Source: Thiobacillus sp. 63-78 (GTDB taxonomy: Bacteria; Pseudomonadota; Gammaproteobacteria; Burkholderiales; Thiobacillaceae). Taken from it: a stretch of DNA of 64,000 bases. Both the position numbers and the translations under genes were made by a program. The notes beneath the pieces were generated by a model. That model was not told the DNA's origin and did no database searches. It saw only the letters and a program-made list of their open reading frames with translations. The stretch covers positions 159,422 through 223,421 of the forward strand of contig MKWM01000011.1 in the NCBI GenBank assembly GCA_001899765.1. Direction: 5' to 3'. Shown piece by piece: positions 9,489 to 18,994 of the stretch. Position 1 is the first letter of the stretch; every line of letters starts with the position of its first letter.

Positions 9489-10820
9489 ATGATCTCCCAG
9501 GACCTTTTCCAGAGTGCAGCGCCCGAGCCGGCGCGTGACGACTCCCGTGCGCCGCTGGCCGAGCGTCTGCGCCCGCATACCCTGGCCGACGTCGTCGGGC
9601 AAACGCACTTATTGGGCCCCGGCAAGCCGCTGCGGCTCGCCTTCGATTCCGGCAAGCTGCATTCGATGATCCTGTGGGGACCGCCCGGGGTCGGCAAGAC
9701 CACCCTCGCGCGGCTCACCGCGCAGGCCTTCGGCGCCGACTTCATCGCCATTTCCGCGGTGCTCTCCGGCGTCAAGGACATCCGCGAAGCGGTCGAGCGC
9801 GCACGTGCGAACCAGAGCCTCGGTCGCGCCACCATCCTCTTCGTCGATGAAGTCCATCGCTTCAACAAGTCGCAGCAGGACGCCTTTTTGCCACACGTCG
9901 AATCCGGGCTGTTCACCTTCATCGGCGCCACCACCGAGAACCCCTCGTTCGAGGTCGTCGGCGCGCTGTTGTCGCGCGCCCAGGTCTACGTGCTGAAATC
10001 GCTCACCCCCGACGAGCTCGGTCAGCTGATGCGGCGCGCGTTGACCGAACTGCCGGATTTGAAGCTGGGGGAGGGCATTGACACCTTGCTGGCCGCCTAC
10101 GCCGATGGCGATGCCAGGAAGCTGCTCAACCTGCTGGAACAACTCGACACCGCTGCCCACACCGCGCAGGCGAAGGAAGTCGACGCCGGCTTCGTCGAGA
10201 ACGCGCTGGCGCAGTCGCTGCGCCGCTTCGACAAGGGCGGCGAGGCGTTCTACGACCAGATTTCCGCGCTGCACAAAAGCGTGCGCGGCTCGGATCCCGA
10301 CGCTTCGCTGTACTGGCTGGTGCGCATGCTCGACGGCGGCGCCGATCCGCGCTACCTCGGCCGCCGCCTGATCCGCATGGCGAGCGAAGACATCGGCCTG
10401 GCCGACCCGCGCGCGCTGCGATTGAGCCTCGACGCGGTCGAAACCTATGAACGCCTCGGCACCCCGGAAGGCGAACTGGCGCTGGCCGAAGCCTGCCTCT
10501 ATCTCGCCTGCGCGCCCAAGAGCAACGCCGCCTACGTCGCCTACAACGCCGCGCGCGCCTTCGTGCAGTCCAATCCTTCCAGTGACGTGCCCATCCACTT
10601 GCGCAACGCGCCCACCAAATTGATGAAGGAACTCGGCTACGGCCGCGCCTACCGCTACGCCCACGACGAGCCCGACGCCTACGCCGCCGGCGAACGCTAC
10701 TTCCCCGACGACATCGCGGAACAGCAGTTCTACGCACCCACCTCGCGCGGGCTCGAAGGCAGGATCGCGGAGAAGCTGGCGCATCTACGCAAGCTGGATG
10801 AGGCAGCCGAAGGCGACTGA
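9489..10820 (+). CDS. rarA: Replication-associated recombination protein RarA (MgsA)
   Basis: A 443-residue AAA+ ATPase related to the clamp loader and to eukaryotic WRNIP1. It acts at stalled replication forks. Motifs: [17 protein letters not shown] at the N-terminus, Walker [13 protein letters not shown], Walker [15 protein letters not shown], sensor [10 protein letters not shown] and the C-terminal tetramerisation part with KYPNDI-like YFPDDI. Length and adjacency to lolA agree with the family. Confidence 0.96.
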   Translation: MISQDLFQSAAPEPARDDSRAPLAERLRPHTLADVVGQTHLLGPGKPLRLAFDSGKLHSMILWGPPGVGKTTLARLTAQAFGADFIAISAVLSGVKDIREAVERARANQSLGRATILFVDEVHRFNKSQQDAFLPHVESGLFTFIGATTENPSFEVVGALLSRAQVYVLKSLTPDELGQLMRRALTELPDLKLGEGIDTLLAAYADGDARKLLNLLEQLDTAAHTAQAKEVDAGFVENALAQSLRRFDKGGEAFYDQISALHKSVRGSDPDASLYWLVRMLDGGADPRYLGRRLIRMASEDIGLADPRALRLSLDAVETYERLGTPEGELALAEACLYLACAPKSNAAYVAYNAARAFVQSNPSSDVPIHLRNAPTKLMKELGYGRAYRYAHDEPDAYAAGERYFPDDIAEQQFYAPTSRGLEGRIAEKLAHLRKLDEAAEGD

Positions 10821-10865
10821 AACGGTTCGCCTTCGGCGTTCAGAAGGAAATCCACAAGCGCCGGT

Positions 10866-12170
10866 TCAGGCCGCTTGTTGCTTGTACTCCGCCCACTTCG
10901 CGGCCTGCTCGTCCCAGTCGTCGGAGCGGAAGTAGGGATTGGCACGCGGCTGGCTGATCATGTTGGGATCGATCGGGAGGTCCATGCCTTCGAGGAAGTT
11001 GGCCAGCCCGATGCGCTCGATCATTTCGCCGGTCCGTTCGTGATCCAGCGCGTTTTCCGCAAAGAAATCGAGAATATTGCGCGCCAGCTCGTTCAGCTTG
11101 TCGAAGTCCTCGTCGGTTTCCAGTTTCATGAACGGAATGATCACGCTGCCCATGGTGGCGCCGATTTTCAGCACGCCCTTGCCGCCCACCAGGATGGTCA
11201 CGCCCTTGTCCTTGCCGGGCAAAAGACCGCCGGGGATGACGTTGAGGCAGTGCATGCAGCGCACGCAGTTCTTGTTGTCGATGCACAGGGTGTTGCCGTC
11301 GCCGAGGTTGGCAGCGGAGACATGCGCGCTGGCCTTGAATTGGCCGGACGGCACCACCGTAATGGCCTTGGTCGGACAGCGGCCGACCACGTCGTTGTAG
11401 AGGTCGTGCATGCCGTGCACCCTGTAGTAATCCTGCACCAGGGCTTCGTTGACGCGGATGTTGTCGCGCCAGGTGCCGATGGTGGCCATGTCGGAACGCT
11501 GGATGGCGTTGACGCAGTCGTTCGGGCAGCCCGAGAACTTGAACTTGAACTTGTAGGGCAGGGACGGGCGGTGCATGTCGTCGAGGTTGTTGTTGATGAC
11601 GGTACGCAGCGCACGCGTTTCGTCGTAGCACGACATTTCACAGCGTGCCGAGCCGACGCAGGACATCGAGGTGCGCAGCGCGGGGCCGGCGCCGCCGAGG
11701 TCGAAGCCAATTTCGTTGAGGCCGTTGAACACCGCCTGCACGTTCGCGCTGCTGACGCCCTGGAACATGATGTCGCCGGACTGGCCGTGGAAGGCGATCA
11801 GGCCCGAGCCGCCGTTGTCGACCCAGACATCGCACAGCTTGCGCAAGAGGTCGGAGGTGTAATGCATGCCGGCCGGCGGCTGCACGCGCAGGGTGTGGAA
11901 TTCGGCCGCTTCGGGGAACAGCGGCTTGCCGGATGCATCCTTCAGTTCGGTAAATCGCGGAATGATGCCGCCGCCGTAACCGAATACGCCGACGGTGCCG
12001 CCTTTCCAGTAGCCCTTGCGGTTTGCGTAGGAGGTTTCGAGCTGAGCCAGCATGTCAGCCATCATGCCGTTATCCTTGGCCAGGCGTTTGAGGCCGGTCA
12101 CGAAACTGGGCCACGGGCCACTTTCGAGCTGATCGAGCAGGGGGGTGTCAGGAAGGGTACGGGTAGACAT
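10866..12170 (-). CDS. dsrA: Dissimilatory sulfite reductase alpha subunit, unpaired
   Basis: 434 residues, starting at ATG 12170 with GGAG six bases upstream. DsrA carries siroheme and 4Fe-4S clusters and in sulfur oxidisers works in reverse, oxidising stored sulfur to sulfite. Siroheme-cluster ligands are Cys171/Cys177 (CVGSARC) and Cys215/Cys219 (CPNDC). The inserted ferredoxin domain shows Cys265 and CVRCMHC (302-308). Family motifs include LESGPWPSFV, GVFGYGGG, GFDLGGAG and HRPSLPYKFKFKF. No dsrB, dsrC or dsrEFH lies on either side, which is unusual because DsrA works as an alpha2beta2 enzyme. From memory, CPNDC is more typical of the reductive type; that needs a tree. Confidence 0.92.
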   Translation of the reverse strand: MSTRTLPDTPLLDQLESGPWPSFVTGLKRLAKDNGMMADMLAQLETSYANRKGYWKGGTVGVFGYGGGIIPRFTELKDASGKPLFPEAAEFHTLRVQPPAGMHYTSDLLRKLCDVWVDNGGSGLIAFHGQSGDIMFQGVSSANVQAVFNGLNEIGFDLGGAGPALRTSMSCVGSARCEMSCYDETRALRTVINNNLDDMHRPSLPYKFKFKFSGCPNDCVNAIQRSDMATIGTWRDNIRVNEALVQDYYRVHGMHDLYNDVVGRCPTKAITVVPSGQFKASAHVSAANLGDGNTLCIDNKNCVRCMHCLNVIPGGLLPGKDKGVTILVGGKGVLKIGATMGSVIIPFMKLETDEDFDKLNELARNILDFFAENALDHERTGEMIERIGLANFLEGMDLPIDPNMISQPRANPYFRSDDWDEQAAKWAEYKQQAA

Positions 12171-12278
12171 TGCGGTCTCCAATTAAGAGAAGACACCTCC
12201 CAGTCTAGACAATACCTGAGCGATTTTGTCGGGATTACCCATTTGGGTAGGTGCCCCTTGAATTCAGGCCTGGCAGGT

Positions 12279-12300
12279 GATATATAACATGGTATATATC
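12279..12300. promoter_or_regulatory. Palindromic operator-like site before vapBC
   Basis: Arms GATATATA and TATATATC surround a 6-bp centre, 22 bp before the vapB start. VapBC complexes usually repress their own promoter through such an AT-rich palindrome, so this is the likely binding site. It lies in the roughly 150-bp gap shared with divergent dsrA. Confidence 0.6.
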
Positions 12301-12321
12301 TGTCGTTTGAAGGGGTGAACC

Positions 12322-12579
12322 ATGCAAACCGCAAAGCTGTTCAAGAACGGCCGCAGCCAGGCCGTGCGTCTGCCGGCTGAATATCGGTTCGAGGGGGACG
12401 AGGTTCTGATCCGCCGCGATCCGCTTACCGGCGACATCATCCTCAGTCCGCGCAACAGGACATTCGAAGATTGGGTCAAGCTGCGCGACAGGCTGCTACC
12501 CCGCATTCCGAAAGAAGACCTGGACGTTCTCGACGACCTGCGCGACAGCGCTCTCCACACCGAACGCGACTGGCCATGA
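12322..12579 (+). CDS. vapB: Antitoxin VapB, AbrB/SpoVT type
   Basis: 85 residues. The N-terminal swapped-hairpin DNA-binding domain has [20 protein letters not shown] and [14 protein letters not shown], as in VapB antitoxins of the MazE/AbrB superfamily. The C-terminal part ([11 protein letters not shown] onward) would block the toxin active site. The stop overlaps the vapC start (ATGA), a translationally coupled pair. Confidence 0.92.
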   Translation: MQTAKLFKNGRSQAVRLPAEYRFEGDEVLIRRDPLTGDIILSPRNRTFEDWVKLRDRLLPRIPKEDLDVLDDLRDSALHTERDWP

Positions 12580-12983
12580 GTGCTGTGTGGATGCTGGACA
12601 CCCACGCGGTTTCTGCCCTCGTCAAGGGGCAGGCGGATCGCCTGGGCAACACACTGGAACAGCGTGCCTTTTGCATCTCCGTCATCACCGAAGCGGAACT
12701 GCGCTTCGGTTTGGCGCGCAGGCCCGTCAATGCAGATCTGCGCAGCATCATTGAGAGTCTGCTGCGGGCAACCGACATCCGCCCCTGGAACGCCACCTGT
12801 GCAGCGCGCTATGGGCATTTGCGTGCCGAGCTCGACGCACTCGGCAAGCCGCTGGGCCCGATGGACCTGCTCATCGCCACGCAGGCTCTGGCGGAAGACT
12901 GCTGCCTGGTCAGCGCTGACCGGGCATTCGCTCAGGTTCCGGGTCTCAGGATATTGGACTGGACCGCGGTGCCGCCCAACTGA
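12576..12983 (+). CDS. vapC: Toxin VapC, PIN-domain ribonuclease
   Basis: 135 residues from ATG 12576, which overlaps the vapB stop by four bases. PIN-domain acidic residues are visible: Asp in [13 protein letters not shown], Glu in [10 protein letters not shown], and Asp in [12 protein letters not shown] followed by VSADRAF. The family cleaves tRNA or rRNA in a Mg2+-dependent manner. The pair is complete with an operator upstream and looks intact. Confidence 0.93.
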   Translation: MSAVWMLDTHAVSALVKGQADRLGNTLEQRAFCISVITEAELRFGLARRPVNADLRSIIESLLRATDIRPWNATCAARYGHLRAELDALGKPLGPMDLLIATQALAEDCCLVSADRAFAQVPGLRILDWTAVPPN

Positions 12984-13072
12984 ATAGCCTGATATCGCCC
13001 ACCCCGCGTGGCCCGGCAAAAGGCCCATAATCGCGCTGTCGCCACTTCATTACGCCATCACCGGACCGGGCA

Positions 13073-14266
13073 ATGAGCACATCCCCGCACAATACGATCA
13101 ACGCGCAGGCGAGTCCGCCCGATTCCATGGCCGAACTGCTGGGCACGCTGGTAGCGCATCCCAGCCGCGCAGGCGTGGATGCTCCCGAACCGGTGCTGCG
13201 GGTGATCGCGGACTGGCTGCACGCGCACGCGATCCCGCACGCCTGGCTGCGCGATGCGGCGGGCCAACCGCTCGGCCTGTGGGGCGAGATCGCGGGCGCG
13301 CGGCCGGGGCCGGCCTATCTGCTGGATGCCACCGCGGACACCGCGCCCTTCGGCGATCCGCAGGCCTGGCGCCATCCGCCCGACCGGGCCACGATCGAGG
13401 ACGGCTGGATGTACGGGCGCGGCGCAGCGGACAGCAAGGCGGGGATCGCCGTGTTCTGCCATGTGCTGGCCGAACTGCTGCCGCAGATGCCGCGGCTCGC
13501 CGGCACACTGTGTTTCGTGTTCGACGCGGAGGAGCACAGTGGCAGTTTCGCCGGCATCCGCCGCTACATGGACGTGCGCGGTGGCGCACCGCTGGCCGGC
13601 GCGATGATCGGCTATCCCGGCAACGACCGCCTGATCACGGGCGCGCGCGGCTTCCTGCGCGCCCGTCTCGCCATTCACGGCATGGGCGCGCATTCGGGTG
13701 CGTCCGGCCATCGCGGCGTCAACGCCATCGATCGCGCCCGCCTGCTGCTGCAAGACCTGGCCGACGCGCCGCTGCCGGCAGCGGATGCGCATTTTCCGCT
13801 GCCGCCGAGGATCACCCCGACGAGCATCCGCGGCGGCGGCAGCTTTACCCTGGTGCCCGATCGCTGCGAGCTTGAACTCGACATGCGCCTGACCCCCGCG
13901 TTCGACGATGCCGGCGCACGCCGCACCCTGCAGGACGCCGTGGCGCGTCTCGACGCCGACCGCAGCGCGCCCGCCACCCGCATCGAATGGCTGCCCGGCT
14001 GGCCGGCCTGCCAGCTCGATCCCGATACGCCCATGGTGCGGGCGCTGGTGCACGCGGCCAGCGCAGCCTTCGGCCATCCGGTACCGACTGCGGTGGCCGG
14101 GCCGTCCAGCATCGCCAATTACCTGGCCACCCTGGGCATTCCCGCCACCGCCGGCCTTGGCGTCAGCTACCGCAACATCCATGCGCCGGATGAAGCAGTC
14201 GAACTCGCCACGCTGGAACCCACCTTCCGCGCCTACCGCAATGCGCTGATCCGCCTGCTGACCTAG
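13073..14266 (+). CDS. M20-family metallopeptidase (ArgE/DapE-like)
   Basis: 397 residues. The M20 fold is recognisable from YGRGAADSKAGIAVF (metal-binding Asp), FDAEEHSGSF (catalytic and metal-binding Glu pair), a dimerisation insert with HGMGAHSG, and the C-terminal IHAPDEAVEL. Members remove acyl or amino-acid groups. The usual first metal His (HxD) is replaced by LLDATADTAPFG, where DATAD stands in place of HGHxD. That departure could mean a changed metal site or an inactive enzyme. The substrate cannot be named. The patatin gene follows 39 bp later. Confidence 0.82.
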   Translation: MSTSPHNTINAQASPPDSMAELLGTLVAHPSRAGVDAPEPVLRVIADWLHAHAIPHAWLRDAAGQPLGLWGEIAGARPGPAYLLDATADTAPFGDPQAWRHPPDRATIEDGWMYGRGAADSKAGIAVFCHVLAELLPQMPRLAGTLCFVFDAEEHSGSFAGIRRYMDVRGGAPLAGAMIGYPGNDRLITGARGFLRARLAIHGMGAHSGASGHRGVNAIDRARLLLQDLADAPLPAADAHFPLPPRITPTSIRGGGSFTLVPDRCELELDMRLTPAFDDAGARRTLQDAVARLDADRSAPATRIEWLPGWPACQLDPDTPMVRALVHAASAAFGHPVPTAVAGPSSIANYLATLGIPATAGLGVSYRNIHAPDEAVELATLEPTFRAYRNALIRLLT

Positions 14267-14305
14267 ACGCCCGCATTCACGCACCACAACGATCCGGAGA
14301 CCGCC

Positions 14306-17302
14306 ATGCCTGCCCCCCAGCCCCCTGTTTCGACCAGGGTCTTTCACGAACAGGAGCTGCGCATCGCCCTGGTGATGAACGGCGGAGTCAGTCTGGCGAT
14401 CTGGATCGGCGGGGTCAGCCAGGAAATCAACCGCCTGGTGCGCGGCGAAACGGTCTACCGGCGGCTGTGCGACGCGTTGAGCCTGCGCCCGCGCGTCGAC
14501 ATCATCAGCGGCACCAGCGCCGGCGGCATCAACGGCGCGCTGCTTGCGCTGGCGATGAGCCAGGGCAAGTCGCTCGATCCGCTGCGCGACATCTGGCTCG
14601 ACAAGGGCGACCTTCTCACGCTGCTGCGGCAGCCCACGCAGTCGGATGCGCCCTCGCTGCTGGACGGCGGCTACTTCTACAAGGCCATGGTGGAAGGCTT
14701 CCAGACAATCCGCGACCAGCAGGGTGCGGGGCTGCAGCCGCCCGCCAGCCTGCCGATCGAGCTTACCCTGACCACCACCGTGCTGTGCGGCGAAGTGCGC
14801 GATTTTCCCGACGACCTCGGCACGGTGATCCGCGACGTCACCCATCGCGGCCAGCTCAGGTTCAGCCGCGGGCCCGACGTGCCGGTCGACCATTTTGCCG
14901 CGCCCGACATCGTGGCCAGGCTGGCCGCCGCCGCGCGCGCCACGGCGTCTTTCCCCGCCGCCTTCGAGCCGTTCTACCTGCCGGGCGCGAAAGAGAAGGT
15001 GAGCGCGGGTGGGGTGCCGGTGCCCTGTCTGCAAGACCACGCCAACTTCAACGCCGGATGGGAAACGGGCCGCTTCGTCGTCGATGGCGGCGTGCTCGAC
15101 AACAATCCGCTGGAGTCCGCCATCGATGCGGTATTCCGTCAGCGTGCCGAGGGCGAGGTGCGGCGCGTGCTCGCCTATGTGGTGCCCGACCCCGGCCATA
15201 TCCCGGACCCGCCGTCCGAAGACCCGGAGCGGATTCCCACCCTGATCGGCACCGCGCTGGCCGCCCTGGTCAGCATTCCGCGGGTGGAGTCGGTGTCCGA
15301 CCAGTTGCGCGCGATTACCCGGCACAACCAGGAGGTTTCGCGTCAGCGCGACACGCGCCTGCTGGTGGCGCGCTCGCTGCAGGACGGGAGGGAGGTGGCC
15401 GAGGCTGTCTTCCCCGGCTATCGGCTGCGCCGCGCCCAGAGTGCGGCGGATTACATCGCCGCCGCCCTCGTCGAAGGGGCGGCCCGTCACCGTGACGAAA
15501 CCGCGCCGGATGTCGCGCTCGGGCGCCGCGCGCGCCAGCGCATTGCCGAAACGCTGCTGCTGGCGCGCGACATGCCCTGGCTGCCCAACAGCTATGCCGA
15601 TGCGGCCGATCAGACGCACTGGCACTGGGGCATTTTCACCCTGGTAAACGTCATGTCCGCCGTGCTCGACCTGCTGCGCCGGGGGGTGGGGCTGGTGCCG
15701 GCGCGCCGCACCGACAGCACCGACGCCTGCTGGCAGGCGCTGATGGCGGCGCGCAAAACCGCCTACGACCTGGTGGCCGAACTTGCCCGTCTGCGCCGTC
15801 TCGACCAGCAGCACTGGCTGGAACGCGGCACCGAACTGGCGCCCCGGCTGACGCAACTCGATCATGAGGGAAGCGACGCGCAGCTGGCTGCACTGTTGCA
15901 CGCCGAAATGCGTGCCTGGGTGCGGCTGTACGATCCCGATTTTGGCGACGAAGAAGCGCTGCGGCCGCCGCGCGCCTTCACGCGGATGGCGCAGCAAATC
16001 GGCGCGCTGTTCCTGGAGAGCATGCCGCTGCTGCGAAAGGTGCTGGCGCTCGGCGTACCGCCGCGCGGCACCGAGCGCTACGCCGAACTGCGCACTCTGG
16101 TGGATTTTCTGCAGCCGCAGCAGGCCGACCTGCCGGGCGCCTGGCAGCGCCTGCTGACGCTGGAAGTGGTGCAATACGCCTTTGGCGCCGACACCACCCG
16201 GGACCAGTATCTGGAACTCGTCCAGTTCAGCGCCAACGTGCCCACTTCATTTGGCGGCCCCTACGCGCTGGAACAGAAACTGGCCGGCGTGCAGGTGGCG
16301 CATTTCGGCGCCTTCTACAAACGCTCGTGGCGCATCAACGACTGGATGTTCGGCCGCCTCGACGGTGCCGAGCGCCTCGTCCACATTCTGCTCGATCCCG
16401 CCCGCCTGGCCCGTCTGTACGGGCAGGAATCGATCAACCCCGGCGAGTCTGAAGCGGGCGCCGACGCCGTGCTGGATCAGCTGCGCGGCGCCGTACTCGA
16501 CGATCTGACGCGCGCCGACGACCACGCGCTGCTGGCGTCGCGCTGGGACAAGCGGCTGCCCGCCATGCGCCGCGAGCTGGCTTTTCTGCACGCCGCCACC
16601 GGCCTGCCCGAACAACTGCCCGAATGCGCCGCCATGGTGCTGGAACGGCTGCATCTGGACATCCTGCGGCACGAACTGCCCGCGCTCGCCGACGCCGTGG
16701 GCGACGACGAACTCGACGGCGCCGATCCCGGCAGCAACGGCCCCAAGTTCCTCAAACGCTTTCGCGGCGCGATGTTTCCCGATTCCGCGAAACGGAGCTG
16801 GGGACAGCGCCGTTTCACCCATGCGCCCGACCTGCCCGCAGCGCAACTGATCGAACTGTTCAAGGGCGCCAGGGTCGGCGAGGAAAAACTCCTGGCGGAA
16901 GCGGGCACCGACCGTTTTACCGTCATGGCCACGCGCTCCGCGGCGGTGGCAGTGTCCGCGCTGTCGGGCAAGGGGTCCGGCATCCGCTGGCTGCGCGGGG
17001 TGTTCGCCGCGGTGCGCGCGCCGCTGGTGGCGCTGGACATCCTGGTGCGCGCGCTGATGAAAAAAGGGCGGGTCTTTGTCAGCCTGTACGCCATGGCCAT
17101 GGCCGCCAGTGCCACCGTGCTGCTGGCGGGGCCGCTGGCCGATGCCCGCTGGAACGGCAGCGTCACCGGCATCGCCGCCTTCATCCTCGGTGCCGGTGTG
17201 CTGGTCCTGCTGCGCCGCCATCCCCGGCTGCTGATCGGCCTGGCGCTGCTGGTCCTGCTGATCGCGTTTGGCGTGCCCGCCCTCCGCAACGGCCTCGGCT
17301 AA
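14306..17302 (+). CDS. Large patatin-like phospholipase with DUF3376-type C-terminus
   Basis: 998 residues. The patatin catalytic core is at the N-terminus: glycine-rich oxyanion loop MNGGVSLAIWIGGV (about residues 24-37), nucleophile Ser71 in GTSAGG, and catalytic Asp in VDGGVLDNNPL near residue 260. The long middle is helical and resembles the patatin-related proteins with DUF3376 (recalled family). The last roughly 75 residues contain about three hydrophobic helices separated by RRHPR, so the enzyme is probably anchored in the inner membrane. It should be a lipid acyl hydrolase. No partner gene is evident beyond the M20 peptidase upstream. Confidence 0.85.
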   Translation: MPAPQPPVSTRVFHEQELRIALVMNGGVSLAIWIGGVSQEINRLVRGETVYRRLCDALSLRPRVDIISGTSAGGINGALLALAMSQGKSLDPLRDIWLDKGDLLTLLRQPTQSDAPSLLDGGYFYKAMVEGFQTIRDQQGAGLQPPASLPIELTLTTTVLCGEVRDFPDDLGTVIRDVTHRGQLRFSRGPDVPVDHFAAPDIVARLAAAARATASFPAAFEPFYLPGAKEKVSAGGVPVPCLQDHANFNAGWETGRFVVDGGVLDNNPLESAIDAVFRQRAEGEVRRVLAYVVPDPGHIPDPPSEDPERIPTLIGTALAALVSIPRVESVSDQLRAITRHNQEVSRQRDTRLLVARSLQDGREVAEAVFPGYRLRRAQSAADYIAAALVEGAARHRDETAPDVALGRRARQRIAETLLLARDMPWLPNSYADAADQTHWHWGIFTLVNVMSAVLDLLRRGVGLVPARRTDSTDACWQALMAARKTAYDLVAELARLRRLDQQHWLERGTELAPRLTQLDHEGSDAQLAALLHAEMRAWVRLYDPDFGDEEALRPPRAFTRMAQQIGALFLESMPLLRKVLALGVPPRGTERYAELRTLVDFLQPQQADLPGAWQRLLTLEVVQYAFGADTTRDQYLELVQFSANVPTSFGGPYALEQKLAGVQVAHFGAFYKRSWRINDWMFGRLDGAERLVHILLDPARLARLYGQESINPGESEAGADAVLDQLRGAVLDDLTRADDHALLASRWDKRLPAMRRELAFLHAATGLPEQLPECAAMVLERLHLDILRHELPALADAVGDDELDGADPGSNGPKFLKRFRGAMFPDSAKRSWGQRRFTHAPDLPAAQLIELFKGARVGEEKLLAEAGTDRFTVMATRSAAVAVSALSGKGSGIRWLRGVFAAVRAPLVALDILVRALMKKGRVFVSLYAMAMAASATVLLAGPLADARWNGSVTGIAAFILGAGVLVLLRRHPRLLIGLALLVLLIAFGVPALRNGLG

Positions 17303-17322
17303 TGTAGGGTCGTGTGAGGTTA

Positions 17323-17601
17323 GGGCCTGTTAACACTATTTTCAGGTCTGCGTTGCTGCGAGAAAGCGATGGATGCAAGGCGCGTCGCGCCGGCAAGGGT
17401 CGTTCCCTTGCCAAGCGGCGCAACGCCGCAGACGCGCTTTCTCGCGGCAACCCGGAGGGACGGGCCGGCCGTGGTGAATCCAGCCGGGCGCATCCCTTTG
17501 TCGCAGCCCGCTTGCTGTGCCCGCACAGCGGCGCGGCCTGCTTCGCGGGCTGCATCCCGAATCGGCCTCGCCGCAGACCTGAAAATAGCGTTAACAGGCC
17601 C
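17323..17601. mobile_element. MITE-like element with 30-bp terminal inverted repeats
   Basis: The 279-bp segment begins with GGGCCTGTTAACACTATTTT (first 20 of 30 bases) at 17323-17352 and ends with its reverse complement at 17572-17601; 29 of 30 bases match. A further internal pair, GCGAGAAAGCG near 17359 and CGCTTTCTCGC near 17437, allows extensive folding. No target-site duplication is clear. Short frames on both strands lack coding character. It fills the otherwise gene-free stretch 17303-17685. Confidence 0.8.
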
Positions 17602-17685
17602 CAGCCCGACACACCCTTGCCAAAAGTCCATTAATGGACTAATTTACTGTTATATGTTCATTTAGGTACTGTCATGGAGGGTGCG

Positions 17686-18102
17686 ATGCAACCCACGGCA
17701 CACGCCGTCAAGGCCCCGCCCACACCCGGCCGCCGCGAACTGTCCGCCGCCGGCCTGCGCGCCTTCTTCAACATCGCGCGCGACTGGGGGCTCAACACCG
17801 ACGAGCAGATGGTGTTGCTGGGCGCGCCGGGCCGCTCGACCTTCTTCAAGTGGAAATCCGCCCCCGAGTCGGCCGACCTCAGACGCGACACGCTCGAACG
17901 CCTGTCCTGCATTCTGGGCATCTACAAGGCGCTGCAGATCCTGCTGCCCGACGCCGCGGCGGCCGACGCCTGGGTGAAAAAACCCAACAGCGCGCCGGGT
18001 TTCGGCGGCCAGCGCGCGCTTGATCGCATGCTCGGCGGCAACGTCGCCGACCTGGTGGCGGTGCGCCAGTACCTCGACGCCCGCCGCGGCGGCTGGGCTT
18101 GA
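17686..18102 (+). CDS. Xre/MbcA/ParS-type antitoxin (DUF2384)
   Basis: 138 residues. ATG 17686 is preferred over ATG 17674 because GGAGGG lies four bases before it. The central region (ARDWGLNTDEQMVLLGAPGR) and RSTFFKWK fit the Xre-like HTH of RES-linked antitoxins. The C-terminal part with ALQILLP, GFGGQRALDRMLGGN and VRQYLDARRGGWA is the DUF2384 toxin-binding module. It overlaps the RES toxin by four bases. An AT-rich promoter region lies between the MITE and the start. Confidence 0.9.
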   Translation: MQPTAHAVKAPPTPGRRELSAAGLRAFFNIARDWGLNTDEQMVLLGAPGRSTFFKWKSAPESADLRRDTLERLSCILGIYKALQILLPDAAAADAWVKKPNSAPGFGGQRALDRMLGGNVADLVAVRQYLDARRGGWA

Positions 18103-18779
18103 GCTACCCGACCGCGCGCCTGAACTGGAACCCGGCCTGGCGCGTCATCCCCAGCCGCTTTCCCGCCGTCGGCCTGTTCGAGCGCGTCGCGCGGCCCGAG
18201 GATTTCGACGCCCTCTACGCGCTGGAGGCGATGAGCAACGACCGCCTGCGCGACGAAATCGGCGAGATCGCTCTGGTGCCGCCGCAAGAGCGCCTGTTCG
18301 GCCCCGGCAGCACCTGCATCATGGCCGCCTTCACCCACCTCAACCCGCACGGCAGCCGCTTCAGCGACGGCAGCTATGGCGTGTTCTACTGCGCCCGCCA
18401 CCGCGCCACCGCCATCGCCGAAACCCGCCATCATTCGGCCCTCTTCATGGCGGCCACCGGCGAGCCGCCGATGCGATTGCAGATGCGGCTCTACAGCGTG
18501 AAAGCGAAGGGCGAAGTGGCCGACTTCCGCGCAGCCAGCCAGACCGACCCGGGCATCGTCGATCCCGACGACTACGGCCATAGCCAGGGCATCGGCCGCA
18601 AGCTCCGGTCCGACGGCGTGCGCGGCATTCTGTACCCGTCGGTGCGGCACCCCACCGGCGTATGCCTGGCTGCCTTCAGCACTGCGTTACTGAAAAACTG
18701 CCTGCACGCCGCCTACCTCGAATACGACTGGAACGGGCAGGGGATCGATGCGGTGTTCGAGGTGAACCGGGTGTTGTGA
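18099..18779 (+). CDS. RES-domain toxin
   Basis: 226 residues from TTG 18099, overlapping the antitoxin stop. The RES fold is seen in YGVFYCARHRATAIAETRHH (conserved Arg and Glu), R-rich start FPAVGLFERVA and the Ser/His-containing VRGILYPSVRHPTG. RES toxins degrade NAD+ or ADP-ribosylate targets, related to ADP-ribosyltransferases. With the preceding DUF2384 protein this is a standard Xre-RES type II pair. Confidence 0.9.
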   Translation: MSYPTARLNWNPAWRVIPSRFPAVGLFERVARPEDFDALYALEAMSNDRLRDEIGEIALVPPQERLFGPGSTCIMAAFTHLNPHGSRFSDGSYGVFYCARHRATAIAETRHHSALFMAATGEPPMRLQMRLYSVKAKGEVADFRAASQTDPGIVDPDDYGHSQGIGRKLRSDGVRGILYPSVRHPTGVCLAAFSTALLKNCLHAAYLEYDWNGQGIDAVFEVNRVL

Positions 18780-18994
18780 AGCTGAAAACAGCAGACTCCA
18801 GCGCCGTCGCCTGGACACGTCATCCTGCGGCCAGGCGGAAGACCTGCCGGAAATCCGGGAATACCGATGCGCTTTCCGGCGCCCCGTTGCTACACTGATT
18901 TTTCCTGTCAACGCATGCACGATCAGCCCGCCATGAAAATCACCCCGCGCATCATCCGGACCGCCTCTTCTTTCTGCCGCCGGACGATCGCGCG

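Noticed and set aside
12170-12182. TTG 12182 as start of dsrA
   Set aside because: The GGAG ribosome-binding site overlaps it and is correctly spaced for ATG 12170.
13058-16174. A 1038-residue open frame on the minus strand
   Set aside because: It lies opposite the M20 peptidase and the patatin, whose catalytic motifs are clear. The frame is a by-product of high GC and has no recognisable motif.
17314-17665. Short frames on both strands inside the MITE-like element
   Set aside because: They mirror the inverted repeats and have no coding character or ribosome-binding site.
17674-17685. ATG 17674 as start of the Xre-type antitoxin
   Set aside because: The GGAGGG overlaps that start and is ideally spaced for ATG 17686 instead.
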